Shown piece after piece: positions 17,530-26,914 of a stretch of DNA of 64,000 nt. The first letter of the stretch is position 1. Each line of letters starts with the position of its first letter. The stretch covers positions 1 to 64,000 of the forward strand of contig NZ_BJNY01000016.1 in assembly GCF_006539925.1 (NCBI RefSeq), written 5' to 3'. A model generated the notes under the pieces. The model saw only the letters and a program-made list of their open reading frames with translations. It was not told where the DNA came from and made no database searches. Source of the DNA: Glutamicibacter uratoxydans (GTDB lineage Bacteria > Actinomycetota > Actinomycetes > Actinomycetales > Micrococcaceae). The position numbers and the translations under genes were made by a program.

Positions 17530-17862
17530 CTAGCCGGCGGCGACCACCATGTCCTGGTACTCGGGGTAGCGGCGCAGGTAGTCCTGGACATAGCTGCACT
17601 CCGGGACGATCTTCACGCCCTCGCTGCGCAATTGGTCAAGCACCAGGGTGACCAGCGCGCGGGCGTAGCCGCGGCGGCCGAATTCCTCATTGACGATGGT
17701 GTGCTGGATGGTCGCCACATCACCTTCGCGGTGGTAGCCGATGAAGCCGACGTAGGTGGGCCCCTGCCACAGGGCATAGCGTCCGCGGTCTTCTTCATGG
17801 TCAAGGCGCAGCCCCTGGTGCACGATCTTTTCCACTGGCTGCTGCGGCTGATGAGCGCTCAT
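17530..17862 (-). CDS. Small GNAT-like acetyltransferase (YjdJ type)
   Basis: The 110-residue protein belongs to the short GNAT-like group (COG2388-like). The acetyl-CoA motif is FGRRGYARALVTLVLDQLR and the characteristic ending is KIVPECSYVQDYLRRYPEY. The substrate is unknown. It lies between mutT1 and thyA on the same strand, with gaps of about 60 and 115 bp, so its operon membership is open. Confidence 0.82.
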   Translation of the reverse strand: MSAHQPQQPVEKIVHQGLRLDHEEDRGRYALWQGPTYVGFIGYHREGDVATIQHTIVNEEFGRRGYARALVTLVLDQLRSEGVKIVPECSYVQDYLRRYPEYQDMVVAAG

Positions 17863-17976
17863 GATCCGGCCCTTTCTCCCTGGCCGCCCGCGCGGCGAAC
17901 CTTCTTAGTTAACAGTCATAGCCGCAATCGCCAATAGATGCAATGACTAGCGGCAATGCTCTGAACGAACGAGCCG

Positions 17977-18984
17977 CTAATCGTGGTACGGGGTGTGCAC
18001 CTCAAGGGAAATGATCCGCTCCTTGGACCCTGGCAGGTGGTGCGCCACAATCAGGCTCCCGGGCTCAAGGTAGGGGTCAGCCTCGGGAAGCACCCGGGCC
18101 ACCTGCTTGGAGCTGTGGCCGGCCAGGACCTTCAAGGCCAGGGGCAGCACCGGGCGGTGGGTGCACAGCACCTGGGAGCGGTTCTTCTCCAGCAGCTTGC
18201 GCACCGCGCGGGCTGCGGCCTTGGGATGCCGGTTGGCCGCATGCTCGGTGACCGCGCGGATGGACTTCAGCTTCAGCGCATGGGCGGAGACATAGGGTGC
18301 GACGGTCTGCACGCAGCGCATCCACGGCGAGGAGGCCACGTGGCCCGGCTTCCAGGCCTCCAGCAGCCGGGCGACCGCCTGGGCCTGCCGGCGTCCGGTG
18401 GCGGCCAGCGGGCGTTCGCCCTCCGCCCGGGTCCACTTGCCGCGCGGCTTGGCCTTGGCATGGCGGATGAGCAGGAAGGGCTTGGCGGCCAGGTGTCCGG
18501 CCTTGTGCGCGGCGACCAGGTCTGCCAGCGGAGCGCTGTCTGCCGGGTTGGTCAGGAACTGCGCCGCCTGCTTAGCAGCCACCCACTGCACCGCGTCGCA
18601 TTCGCCGCCGTCGGGGCTGATGGCGGTGCCGGGCGCGACCTTGGCCGCCCAGTAGTACACCACCTTGGTGCGCTGGCGCACCGAATAGGTGGTGGCGGCC
18701 AGAGGCAGTCCCAGGGTGATCTGAAGCCCGATCTCCTCGTCGACCTCGCGCACCGCGCATTCGGCAATTGACTCGCCCTCGTCGAGCTTGCCCTTGGGCC
18801 AGGACCAGTCGTTGTACTTGGGGCGGTGGATCAGCAATACCTGCAGGGAACCGTCGACCAGCCGCCAGGGGATGGCCCCGGCGGCGATGATGTCGAAGCT
18901 GCCTAGTCGTATTTCCTCGGCGTCGCAGGAACGGTGCAGTTCGCGCACGCGTTCCACGGCGTCCAGGGCTTTGGATTCATTCAC
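17977..18984 (-). CDS. mutT1: Nudix hydrolase fused to histidine phosphatase (MutT1-like)
   Basis: The 335-residue protein has an N-terminal Nudix domain (box GKLDEGESIAECAVREVDEE) and a C-terminal histidine-phosphatase domain with the LLIRHAKAKPRG motif. This matches mycobacterial MutT1, which hydrolyses 8-oxo-(d)GTP and diadenosine polyphosphates. GTG 18984 is chosen because it overlaps the ppk stop by 1 nt (TAGTG) and gives family length; no clear ribosome site is seen, so re-initiation after ppk is likely. The frame continues upstream to 19089 inside ppk without homology. ppk-mutT1 linkage is typical of actinobacteria. Confidence 0.88.
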   Translation of the reverse strand: MNESKALDAVERVRELHRSCDAEEIRLGSFDIIAAGAIPWRLVDGSLQVLLIHRPKYNDWSWPKGKLDEGESIAECAVREVDEEIGLQITLGLPLAATTYSVRQRTKVVYYWAAKVAPGTAISPDGGECDAVQWVAAKQAAQFLTNPADSAPLADLVAAHKAGHLAAKPFLLIRHAKAKPRGKWTRAEGERPLAATGRRQAQAVARLLEAWKPGHVASSPWMRCVQTVAPYVSAHALKLKSIRAVTEHAANRHPKAAARAVRKLLEKNRSQVLCTHRPVLPLALKVLAGHSSKQVARVLPEADPYLEPGSLIVAHHLPGSKERIISLEVHTPYHD

Positions 18985-21200
18985 TAGCTGTTGCGCCCGC
19001 TGTTTCGCCGCTGGAAGTGGTCCTGGATCAGCCAGAACTGCACATCGGAGAGCGGATTGCCCTCCTCGTCCTTGTAGTGGCGGTCCCACTGGCCGTCGGC
19101 GTTCAGGTGCCAGGAGGCGGTGCCGTCGTCCACATAGCGGTCCATCAGCGAGATCACGTCGGCGATGTCTTCCTCATTGCTCAGCGAGACCAGCGCCTCG
19201 ACGCGGCGGTCGAGGTTGCGGTGCATCATGTCCGCGGAGCCGATGTACACCAGCGGGTCCCCGGCATTGGCGAAGATGAACACGCGGCTGTGCTCCAGAA
19301 AGCGGCCCAGGATCGAGCGGACCTGGATGTTCTCGCTCAGCCCCGGGACTCCCGGGCGCAGCGCGCAGATGCCGCGCACGATCACGTCCACCTTCACCCC
19401 GGCCTGGCTGGCCCGGTAGAGGGCGTCGATGATTGCCTCGTCCACGATGGAATTGACCTTGATGACCACCTTGGCGTCCACCCCGGCCTGGGCGTTGCGG
19501 ATCTCCTGCTCGATGTGCGCCAGCAGTCCGGTGCGCACCGAGCGCGGCGCGACCAGCAGGCGGTTGTAGGTGGAGCGCGGGGCGTAGCCCGAAAGCTGGT
19601 TGAACAGCTTCGAGACGTCCTCGCCGACCTCGTCGTCGCTGGTGAGCAGGCCGAAGTCCTCGTAGTAGCGGGCGGTGCGCGGGTGGTAGTTGCCGGTGCC
19701 GATGTGGCAGTAGCGGCGCAGCTTGTCGCCCTCGCGGCGCACCACCAGGGAGAGCTTGGAATGGGTCTTCAGGCCCACGATGCCGTACACCACGTGCACG
19801 CCCGCCTGCTCCAGCTTGCGCGCCCAGGTGATGTTCGCCTGCTCGTCGAAGCGGGCCTTGATCTCCACCAGTGCCAGCACCTGCTTGCCGGCCTCCGCGG
19901 CGTCGATCAGCGCATCGACGATGGGGGAGTCGCCGCTGGTGCGGTACAGGGTCTGCTTGATGGCCATGACCTTGGGATCCGCGGCCGCCTGTTCCAGGAA
20001 GGCCTGCACCGAGGTGGAGAAGGAGTCATAGGGGTGGTGCAGCAGGATGTCGCGGCGGCGCACCGCGGCGAAGACGTTCGCGGCCTTGGCGGTCTCCGAC
20101 TCGTTCAGGAAGCGGGAGGTATGGCCCACATGCTTGGGGTAGTGCAGCTCGGTGCGGTCAAGCCCTGCGATCACGCCCATGCCGCGCAGGTCCAGCGGGG
20201 CCGGAAGCTTGAAGACCTCGTCCTCTTCCACGCCCAGTTCCCGGGTGAGCAGGTCCATGATCTGCGGGTTGATGTCATCCACCACTTCAAGGCGCACCGG
20301 AGGGCCGAAGCGGCGGCGCAGCAGCTCCTTTTCCAGGGCCTGCAGCAGGTTCTCGGCGTCGTCCTCTTCCACTTCCAGGTCCTCGTTGCGGGTGACGCGG
20401 AAGAAGTGGTGCTCGACGATCTCCATGCCGGGGAAGAGCAGCTCAAGGTGCACAGCGATCAGGTCTTCCAGCGCGATGAAGCGCGCTGAGCGGTGCGATG
20501 AATGCGCTGCGCGCGGGCCGTCGATGCTGATCAGCCGGGAGATGGTGTCCGGCACCTTCAGGCGGGCGAACAGCTCCTTGCCGGTCAGCGGATTGCGCAC
20601 CACCACCGCAAGGTTCAGCGAGAGCCCGGAGATGTAGGGGAAGGGGTGCGCCGGGTCCACCGCCAGCGGGGTGAGCACCGGGAAGACCTGGGCGACGAAC
20701 CACTCGGACAGGGTCTTCTGCTCGGCGGCGGAGAGGTCATCCCAGCCGGTGATGCGGATGCCGTGCGAGGCAAGGTCGGGGGCCACCGAATCCGAGTAGA
20801 CCTTGGCATGGCGGGTCTGCAGCTCGTGGGCGCTGGTCAGCAGCAGCTCCAGCTGGTCGATGGGGTTCATGCCGTTGGCGGCGGGCACCGCCAGGCCGGT
20901 GGCGATGCGGCGCTTGAGGCCCGCCACGCGCACCATGAAGAACTCGTCGAGGTTTGAGGCGAAGATCGACAGGAAGTTCACCCGCTCCAGCAGCGGCAGG
21001 TCGGGGTCTTCGGCAAGTTCCAGGACGCGGGCATTGAAGTGCAGCCAGCTCAGCTCGCGGTCCAGGAAGCGCTCGTTCTCGAAGCCGCCTTCGGGGTGCA
21101 GGTCAGGCAGGGAGCCGGCCGGTTCGATGCGGTCCTCGTTGACCTTTGAAGAAGGGACATCCCGCAACTGTGCTGGTGGCTGCTTCGGGGTGGTTGTCAT
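18984..21200 (-). CDS. ppk: Polyphosphate kinase 1
   Basis: The enzyme reversibly polymerises the gamma-phosphate of ATP into polyphosphate. This 738-residue protein shows the full PPK1 plan: N-terminal domain starting at [19 protein letters not shown], the head domain, and two PLD-like domains. The phosphorylated histidine is in [19 protein letters not shown] and the second conserved region is [19 protein letters not shown]. It precedes mutT1, and mshD lies upstream on the same strand with an intervening hairpin. Confidence 0.96.
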   Translation of the reverse strand: MTTTPKQPPAQLRDVPSSKVNEDRIEPAGSLPDLHPEGGFENERFLDRELSWLHFNARVLELAEDPDLPLLERVNFLSIFASNLDEFFMVRVAGLKRRIATGLAVPAANGMNPIDQLELLLTSAHELQTRHAKVYSDSVAPDLASHGIRITGWDDLSAAEQKTLSEWFVAQVFPVLTPLAVDPAHPFPYISGLSLNLAVVVRNPLTGKELFARLKVPDTISRLISIDGPRAAHSSHRSARFIALEDLIAVHLELLFPGMEIVEHHFFRVTRNEDLEVEEDDAENLLQALEKELLRRRFGPPVRLEVVDDINPQIMDLLTRELGVEEDEVFKLPAPLDLRGMGVIAGLDRTELHYPKHVGHTSRFLNESETAKAANVFAAVRRRDILLHHPYDSFSTSVQAFLEQAAADPKVMAIKQTLYRTSGDSPIVDALIDAAEAGKQVLALVEIKARFDEQANITWARKLEQAGVHVVYGIVGLKTHSKLSLVVRREGDKLRRYCHIGTGNYHPRTARYYEDFGLLTSDDEVGEDVSKLFNQLSGYAPRSTYNRLLVAPRSVRTGLLAHIEQEIRNAQAGVDAKVVIKVNSIVDEAIIDALYRASQAGVKVDVIVRGICALRPGVPGLSENIQVRSILGRFLEHSRVFIFANAGDPLVYIGSADMMHRNLDRRVEALVSLSNEEDIADVISLMDRYVDDGTASWHLNADGQWDRHYKDEEGNPLSDVQFWLIQDHFQRRNSGRNS

Positions 21201-21251
21201 GTGCTGAACTCACTTCTTCCTGCAAGTGGAGGCCAAGTACGGCGAAATTGG

Positions 21252-21275
21252 GCGGCCCCGGCGCACCGGGACCGC
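21252..21275 (-). terminator. Hairpin between mshD and ppk (attenuator-like)
   Basis: Ten-base arms 21252-21261 and 21266-21275 pair with one mismatch around a 4-nt loop, followed on the minus strand by a short T-containing tract. It could partly terminate mshD transcripts before ppk. Confidence 0.4.
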
Positions 21276-21284
21276 GCATTGGTA

Positions 21285-22247
21285 TTAGTCTATCTGTTCG
21301 GGGCCGTACATGATGTCGGCATCCCATAGCGTGAAGCCCAGCGAACGGTAGAGCTTGACCGCCGGTTCATTGTCGGCATCCACATACAGCAGCACCGGAT
21401 CCACGCCCTGCTCCAGCAGGTAGTTGATGCCGGTGATGGTCAGCGCCCGGCCCAGGCCCAGGCCCTGCGCCTCGGGCACCACGCCCACGACGTAGACCTC
21501 GCCCATGGGGCGCACCGCGTCGGCGGAGGCCGGGTGGATCTTGGTCCAGTGGTAGGCGACCAGCCGCTCATCCGGGTCGAAGGCCAGGAAGAAGCCGGAG
21601 GGGTCGAACCAGCTCTCGTTCATCCGCGCGTCCAGGTCCGCGAGGCTCAGCGAACCCTGTTCAGGGTGGTGGGCGAAGGCCCGCGCATTGGCTTCAAGCC
21701 ATGCCGACTCGTCCTCGCCCACGCGGAAGGTGCGCACGCTCAGTCCGCGCTGCAGCACCGGTTCCTCCAGCGAGTCGGTGCCTTCGCGGCGCATCCGGTA
21801 CAGTTCGCGGACCCGGGACAGCCCGATGGATTCAGCCAGCTTGCGTGCGGCTTCATGGTCGCCATGGGCCCAGGTGTTGATCTGCGCCAGGTCGATTTCG
21901 CCGCCCAGCGCCTGGAGCAGCTGGCGCCCGATGCCGGTGCCGCGGTCCGCCGGATGGACCACCAGCTCCACGACCCAGCGGCCGGAGCCTTCGTCGCGGA
22001 TGGCCACGATGATGCCGCTGATATGCGATTCTGCGCCGCGGCCGGATTGGGCCAGCAGCGAGATCACCGAATCATCGGAAGCCTCGGAGCCCAGGGCTAC
22101 GAGCGTCTGGTCGCTCAGCGGCGGATTGCCGTCGGCTTCCAGGGCGGCAGTTGCTAAATTACGTACCTCGGCCAGCGTCTGCTGTTCCAGCTCGCCAAGG
22201 ACCTTGAGAAGGGACACGGTGTTCTGCGGCTGTTCACTCATGCTCAC
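21285..22247 (-). CDS. mshD: Mycothiol synthase
   Basis: MshD acetylates Cys-GlcN-inositol in the last step of mycothiol synthesis, the main thiol of actinobacteria. The 320-residue protein has two tandem GNAT domains; acetyl-CoA loops are HPADRGTGIGRQLLQALGG and VGVVPEAQGLGLGRALTITG. The C-terminal block LLYVDADNEPAVKLYRSLGF is typical. It lies next to a GlnR-type regulator as in Mycobacterium and upstream of ppk. Start ATG 22247 (MSMSEQ) could shift by two codons. Confidence 0.93.
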   Translation of the reverse strand: MSMSEQPQNTVSLLKVLGELEQQTLAEVRNLATAALEADGNPPLSDQTLVALGSEASDDSVISLLAQSGRGAESHISGIIVAIRDEGSGRWVVELVVHPADRGTGIGRQLLQALGGEIDLAQINTWAHGDHEAARKLAESIGLSRVRELYRMRREGTDSLEEPVLQRGLSVRTFRVGEDESAWLEANARAFAHHPEQGSLSLADLDARMNESWFDPSGFFLAFDPDERLVAYHWTKIHPASADAVRPMGEVYVVGVVPEAQGLGLGRALTITGINYLLEQGVDPVLLYVDADNEPAVKLYRSLGFTLWDADIMYGPEQID

Positions 22248-22291
22248 ACGATATCCGCTCGGCGCCGCGACTCGCTACAGATGGAGAAATG

Positions 22292-22960
22292 TTATTGCTC
22301 GGTGTGGAATCGATACCCCACGTTACGGACAGTTCCAATCAGTTGTTCGTGGTCGGTGCCCAGTTTTGCGCGTAGGCGGCGCACATGGACGTCGACCGTG
22401 CGGGTGCCTCCGTAATAGTCGTAGCCCCACACTTCATGCAGCAGCTGTTCACGGGTGAAAGCGCGTCCTGGGAACTGCGCAAGGTACTTGAGCAGCTCGA
22501 ATTCCTTATAGGTCAGATCCAGCACCCGGTGATCTATTTTCGCCGTATAGCTCAGCTCGTCGATCACCAGCCCCAGCCGGTGTGAAATCTGCACCGGCTC
22601 TTCAGCTTCCGGCGCTGCGGCGGCGAGCATGAGCCGGATGCGGGCCTCCAGCTCTGCGGGGACCGCGGTGGGAAGGATGAAGTCGGTGCAGTGCCACTCG
22701 GCGTTGACGATGCTCAGCGCGCCCTCGCCCAGCACCAGCAGCAGCGGAAGCTTCACCGTCGAGTGCAGCACCTGTGCCAGGGAGCGGGCCGCCACCAGAT
22801 CGGTGCGGGCATCGAGGATGACTCCTTGGACCTCCGCCAGCTGGGCCAGTGACTCGGTCCGCGCCGGAAGGCAGGTGATCTCGTGGAGCAGCAATTCCAG
22901 CGCCGGAAGCACTTCGGAGGCGTTCTCAGAATGATTTGTCAGCAGCAGTAGGTGCGCCAC
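22292..22960 (-). CDS. glnR: GlnR-like OmpR-family regulator of nitrogen metabolism
   Basis: The 222-residue protein has an atypical receiver domain (about 1-110; Asp in VILDARTDL) and a C-terminal OmpR/PhoB winged helix (LDLTYKEFELLKYLAQFPGR, EQLLHEVWGYDYYGGTRTV, DVHVRRLRAKLG). The DNA-binding half closely matches what is known of actinobacterial GlnR, an orphan regulator of glutamine synthetase and ammonium uptake. Position beside mshD agrees with the mycobacterial order. There is no partner kinase, as expected. Start is GTG 22960; its ribosome site is weak. Confidence 0.85.
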   Translation of the reverse strand: MAHLLLLTNHSENASEVLPALELLLHEITCLPARTESLAQLAEVQGVILDARTDLVAARSLAQVLHSTVKLPLLLVLGEGALSIVNAEWHCTDFILPTAVPAELEARIRLMLAAAAPEAEEPVQISHRLGLVIDELSYTAKIDHRVLDLTYKEFELLKYLAQFPGRAFTREQLLHEVWGYDYYGGTRTVDVHVRRLRAKLGTDHEQLIGTVRNVGYRFHTEQ

Positions 22961-23069
22961 AGCCTAAGACCCCCTGCCAGATGGTTGCTAAAAAATCGTT
23001 TTTACGTGTGACAGTATAAGGAATGGAACAGTTGGTGCGCGCATGTGAAGACACAGGTGCGTCGACACA

Positions 23070-23828
23070 ATGGTCAGGAATCTAAGTTTGAGAATCAAGG
23101 TACTACTGAGCGGTTTGCTCGCTTCGGCCCTGCTTTTGGGTGCTGCAGGCATCGGGGCGGTCGACTGGGCCATGGGCGCGGCCGCCCTGGTCCTGCAGCT
23201 GGTATTCGCCTATGCCTGGCCCCGGCTTGTCGGCGCGCACGCACGGTGGGCGCTAAGCGCCATCCTGGTCTTGTGTTCCGCCGCGGCCACTGCCGCCACG
23301 CTCTTCATGCCCGGCGATTCGCCGATGTCCCACGGTATCGAGGTCATCGCCGCCGGCGTGCTGCTGGTGTTCATCAGCCAGGTGCAGCGCGGCGCGGAAG
23401 CCCAGGGGCGCATGTCCTCCGTGGTGGCTGGAACCACCGGCGTGGTGATGGCCGTGCTCGGCTCCTCATGGGCGGCCGCCGGAACTACCAGCTTTGGGTT
23501 CCCACTGGCCTTGGTCACCGTGCTCGGCCTGCTGGGTTCGGGTGTTTTTGCGATGACGCGGTTGCCCAACCGCATCACCCTGGGCTTCGGTCCGCTGGCG
23601 GCCGGCGCGCTGGGCGCCGCTGCGACGGCCTTTCCGCTGGGCATGGCCTGGTACGAGGGGGCTGTGATCGGCCTGGTTGCCGGCATTTTGGTTGCGGCGA
23701 TTCGAGCGATGGCGCTGTCCACGCGCAGCGTGAAGAACTTCACCGGGGTGCTGGCGGTGGCCGTGGGCATGATCTTAATCTCGGGCGCGACCAGTTGGTA
23801 CGCCGTTGAATTATTGCATTTCGGCTGA
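23070..23828 (+). CDS. Polytopic membrane protein of unknown function
   Basis: The 252-residue protein has about eight hydrophobic segments with short loops and a basic N-terminus (MVRNLSLRIKVLL). No transporter motif is recognised. It is divergent from glnR. Composition matches the core genome. A permease-like or scaffold role cannot be told from sequence. Confidence 0.68.
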   Translation: MVRNLSLRIKVLLSGLLASALLLGAAGIGAVDWAMGAAALVLQLVFAYAWPRLVGAHARWALSAILVLCSAAATAATLFMPGDSPMSHGIEVIAAGVLLVFISQVQRGAEAQGRMSSVVAGTTGVVMAVLGSSWAAAGTTSFGFPLALVTVLGLLGSGVFAMTRLPNRITLGFGPLAAGALGAAATAFPLGMAWYEGAVIGLVAGILVAAIRAMALSTRSVKNFTGVLAVAVGMILISGATSWYAVELLHFG

Positions 23829-23923
23829 ACATTTCGGCTAGCAAATCAACCGCTGGCAGTTTGATCACCATGATTTGGACGCAGATGTCGCAAGGAGAAC
23901 TTAGCTCGCGCTAAGATGAAGCC

Positions 23924-24043
23924 ATGAATGAAAACTACCTTGCACTCGAGATTTTCTTCCAGGCCCTCGTAGTCATCGCTGGACTGGGAATGGCCGGATT
24001 CGCCGGACTGGTCGTCAAGCGTCTGTTCCAGGGCCAGAAATAA
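23924..24043 (+). CDS. 39-residue single-helix membrane peptide
   Basis: ATG 23924 opens a 39-codon frame ending at TAA 24041. The peptide has an acidic start (MNENYLALEIF), one hydrophobic helix (about 12-28, QALVVIAGLGMAGFAGL) and a basic end (VVKRLFQGQK). It is closed 4 nt later by a near-ideal intrinsic terminator, which supports a real transcription unit. The ribosome site is weak, and a 3-codon leader (ATG 23915) ends at its start. Function is unknown. Confidence 0.6.
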   Translation: MNENYLALEIFFQALVVIAGLGMAGFAGLVVKRLFQGQK

Positions 24044-24046
24044 CTG

Positions 24047-24078
24047 ACAGCGCACACGAGAACGTGTGCGCTGTTTTT
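24047..24078 (+). terminator. Strong intrinsic terminator
   Basis: A perfect 12-bp stem (24047-24058 with 24063-24074) with a 4-nt AGAA loop is followed by TTTTATTT. It ends the unit of the 39-residue peptide. Confidence 0.92.
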
Positions 24079-24110
24079 ATTTGCCGACTTTCAAAAGGAG
24101 CGAATAGCCC

Positions 24111-24725
24111 ATGGCGTTTGAGCTTCCAACAGACCTCACCCCCGAACTTGTCCCCTTTGCGTGGCTGATTGGCACCTGGGAAGGCATGGGTCGTTTGGGC
24201 GAGGGCGAGGCCGACGACGAATACTTCTGGCAGCAGGTTGTCTTCCGCGACAGCGGGGCGCCCTACCTGGAATACCGCAGCGAATCGTGGCTTGCCGATG
24301 AGCAGGGCAACAAGCTGCGCCTGCTGACCATCGAAACCGGATTCTGGTCCCTGGCGCGCGAACAGCACGAGGCGGATGCAGGCCCTGGCATGATGCCCGG
24401 CGACATCTTCCCGGTGCTGCGTTCGGCACAGGATGTCCAGGAGCTGCACACCGATGACGGGTTCAACATTCAGGCGCATATTGTGCGCCCCGGCGGCGTT
24501 TCCGAGCTGTACTACGGGTTGATCAACGGCCCGCGCGTTCAGCTGGCCACCGAGGGGCTGCTGCGCAGCAAGCACGCGAAGCAGTACGCCTCGTCCACCC
24601 GCATCTACGGGCTGGTCAACGGTGAACTGTTCTGGCGCTGGGATGTTTCCGAGGGAAACATGGACCTGCAGGCCCACGCCTCAGCCGCGCTCAAGCGCGT
24701 GGCAGGCAGCGAAGCGGCGAACTGA
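24111..24725 (+). CDS. Nitrobindin / FABP-like heme-binding beta-barrel protein
   Basis: The 204-residue protein has the nitrobindin signature near the N-terminus (FAWLIGTWEGMGRLGEG, a GxWxGxG motif), and the C-terminal block DLQAHASAALKRV carries the histidine that usually ligates heme. Family members bind ferric heme and react with nitric oxide or peroxynitrite; physiological use is unsettled. It has an AAAGGAG site, and its stop is 2 nt before the ygfZ start, so the two form an operon. Confidence 0.85.
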   Translation: MAFELPTDLTPELVPFAWLIGTWEGMGRLGEGEADDEYFWQQVVFRDSGAPYLEYRSESWLADEQGNKLRLLTIETGFWSLAREQHEADAGPGMMPGDIFPVLRSAQDVQELHTDDGFNIQAHIVRPGGVSELYYGLINGPRVQLATEGLLRSKHAKQYASSTRIYGLVNGELFWRWDVSEGNMDLQAHASAALKRVAGSEAAN

Positions 24726-24727
24726 CG

Positions 24728-25810
24728 ATGAGCGAAAACTACCGTTCAATTCTCCTGCAGCGCGAAGGCGCTGTGGAGGCAGGCGGCGTGGACGCCGGAG
24801 TGGCGGCCCACTATGGGGCGCCGACCCGCGAAGCGCGCCGGCTGTTCAGGGGCGAGGCGATTGCCGACCTGTCGCACTTCGACGTGCTTGAAATTTCAGG
24901 AGCCGACCGGCAAAGCTGGCTCGACACCCTCAGCAGCCAGCGGATCAACAGCCTTGCACCGGGTGCCAGCACCCAGGCGCTGCTGCTCTCGGTCCAGGGC
25001 CGCATCGAACACGAGATGAAGGTGCTGGTCGGCGCCGAAAGGCTGCTGCTGATCGTGGAGCCGGGACGCGGGGCCGCGCTGGAAGAGTTCTTGAACTCCA
25101 TGCGCTTTATGCTGCGCGTCGAGGTGAAGAACCTGTCGGCGACCCACGGCGTGCTTGCCGCCACCCGCGAAATCCCCACGGCTGGCCAGCTGGTCTGGCA
25201 GGATCCGTGGCCCGGCGTCAGCGCCGGGGGCTGGGCGTATTCGCGCGAAGACCACCCGGGCGCCGAGCGCCCCTGGTTCCTGCACATCGTTCAGCTGGAG
25301 GAGCTGGAGCAGGCAGCCGGCGAAGAGCAGCTGGCAGGCATGATGGCAGTCGAAGCGCTGCGCATCGCCGCCTGGGAGCCGCGCTTCGGCGCAGAAATCG
25401 ACGACAAGACGATTCCGCACGAGCTGGACTGGCTGCGCACCTCGGTGCACCTGTCCAAGGGCTGCTACAAGGGCCAGGAAACCATCGCCCGCGTGCACAA
25501 CATCGGCCACCCGCCGCGGCGCATCGTGCTGCTTGACCTCGACGGGTCGATGCACACCCTGCCGGCGGAGGGCTCCGAGATCAAGCTGGGGGAGCGCACC
25601 GTGGGGCGCGTGACCTCCGCTGCGCTGCACTTTGAAGAGGGGCCCATCGCCCTGGGCGTCATCAAGCGCAACGTGGATCCGGGAGAGGTGCTCTCGGTCG
25701 TTGACGGGGACAGCGTCTACCCGGCGGCCCAGCAGGTCATCGTCGCCACCGACGCAGGCCAGGTCGCGGGCCGTTTCACCGGCTTCCTGCGCACCCCGCC
25801 CGGCGCCTAG
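24728..25810 (+). CDS. ygfZ: YgfZ/GcvT-like folate-binding protein
   Basis: The 360-residue protein has the YgfZ signature KGCYKGQE at about 244-251 and the GcvT-like folate-binding fold. YgfZ supports repair or assembly of certain Fe-S proteins in a tetrahydrofolate-dependent way. It starts 2 nt after the nitrobindin-like gene; a link between an NO-reactive heme protein and an Fe-S maintenance factor is plausible but inferred. It is closed by a strong terminator. Confidence 0.88.
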   Translation: MSENYRSILLQREGAVEAGGVDAGVAAHYGAPTREARRLFRGEAIADLSHFDVLEISGADRQSWLDTLSSQRINSLAPGASTQALLLSVQGRIEHEMKVLVGAERLLLIVEPGRGAALEEFLNSMRFMLRVEVKNLSATHGVLAATREIPTAGQLVWQDPWPGVSAGGWAYSREDHPGAERPWFLHIVQLEELEQAAGEEQLAGMMAVEALRIAAWEPRFGAEIDDKTIPHELDWLRTSVHLSKGCYKGQETIARVHNIGHPPRRIVLLDLDGSMHTLPAEGSEIKLGERTVGRVTSAALHFEEGPIALGVIKRNVDPGEVLSVVDGDSVYPAAQQVIVATDAGQVAGRFTGFLRTPPGA

Positions 25811-25832
25811 CCAGGCATCTGCCGCAGACTGG

Positions 25833-25868
25833 AAATGCCCTGGATCCTTCGATGGATCCAGGGCATTT
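25833..25868. terminator. Bidirectional terminator between ygfZ and pfkA
   Basis: A perfect 15-bp stem (25833-25847 with 25854-25868) with a 6-nt loop has A-rich and T-rich flanks, suited to both converging transcripts. Confidence 0.88.
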
Positions 25869-25885
25869 TCGCGTCTGCCGCAGCT

Positions 25886-26914
25886 TTAGCCGAACAGGAT
25901 GCTCGCCTCGTTGTAGCGTTCGAGCGGCACCCGCTTGAGGTTGTTCAGCGCCGCGCGCAGTGGAATGCGGTTCACCTTGGTGCCGTGCAGGGCCACCATG
26001 GTGCCCCAGGCGCCTTCGCTGACCGAATCCACCGAGGCCATGCCCAGCCGGGTGGCCAGCACCCGGTCGAAGGCAGTTGGCACGCCGCCGCGCTGGATAT
26101 GCCCCAGCACCGTGGCGCGGGTTTCAATGCCGGTGCGCTCCTCGAGCAGCGGGGCCAGCATTTCGCCAATGCCTCCCAGCCGGGCCCGGCCAAAGGTGTC
26201 CAGCCCGCGCACCGAGAAGGCCTCCTCCATGCCTTCGGGCACAAAGCCCTCGGCCACTACGACCAGCGGGGCGCGGCCGCGTTCGTGGGCCTCGTTGACC
26301 CACTGGCAGATCTGGTCCATGGAGGTGGAGACCTCCGGGATCAAGATGGCGTGGGCTCCGGAGGCCATGCCCGCATGCAGGGCAATCCAGCCCACGTGGC
26401 GGCCCATGACCTCGGCGACCATGCAGCGGTGGTGCGAATCTCCGGTGGTGCGCAGCCGGTCGATGGCCTCCACCGCGATCTGGTTCGCGGTGTCGAAGCC
26501 GAAGGTGTAGTCGGTGGCGTCCAGGTCGTTGTCGATGGTCTTGGGCACCCCGACGATCGGCAGCCCCGCTTCGCACAGGCGCTGGGCCCCGGCCAGGGTT
26601 CCCTCGCCGCCGATGGCGATCAGCGCGTCGATGTTGTTCTTGGCGAGCATTGCCGCAATGTTCTCGGCCCCGCCGTCCTCGCCCTCGAAGGCATTGGTGC
26701 GGGAGGTGCCCAGGATGGTGCCGCCCTGTTTGGAGATGCCGCGCACGGCGCTGCGCTGCAGTTCAAAGAAGTCTGCCTCTTTGACCCCGCGCCAGCCGTC
26801 GCGGAAGCCCACGAATTCGTGGCCGTAGCTCTTGATACCGTTGAGCACTGCTCCGCGGATGACGGCGTTCAGGCCGGGGCAGTCGCCTCCGGAGGTCATG
26901 ATTCCAATGCGCAT
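25886..26914 (-). CDS. pfkA: 6-phosphofructokinase
   Basis: The 342-residue phosphofructokinase has MTSGGDCPGLNAVIRG at the N-terminus, GGEGT at 102-106 and the catalytic PKTIDND at 124-130 (Asp128). Gly105 is the residue expected for ATP users (PPi users have Asp there), while Lys125 is the residue seen in PPi-dependent forms; this mixed state occurs in ATP-dependent actinobacterial Pfks. It phosphorylates fructose-6-phosphate in glycolysis. It appears monocistronic. Confidence 0.93.
   Translation of the reverse strand: MRIGIMTSGGDCPGLNAVIRGAVLNGIKSYGHEFVGFRDGWRGVKEADFFELQRSAVRGISKQGGTILGTSRTNAFEGEDGGAENIAAMLAKNNIDALIAIGGEGTLAGAQRLCEAGLPIVGVPKTIDNDLDATDYTFGFDTANQIAVEAIDRLRTTGDSHHRCMVAEVMGRHVGWIALHAGMASGAHAILIPEVSTSMDQICQWVNEAHERGRAPLVVVAEGFVPEGMEEAFSVRGLDTFGRARLGGIGEMLAPLLEERTGIETRATVLGHIQRGGVPTAFDRVLATRLGMASVDSVSEGAWGTMVALHGTKVNRIPLRAALNNLKRVPLERYNEASILFG

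Noticed and set aside
19017-20489. A plus-strand frame opposite ppk
   Set aside because: Histidine/valine-rich shadow product; ppk on the minus strand is unmistakable.
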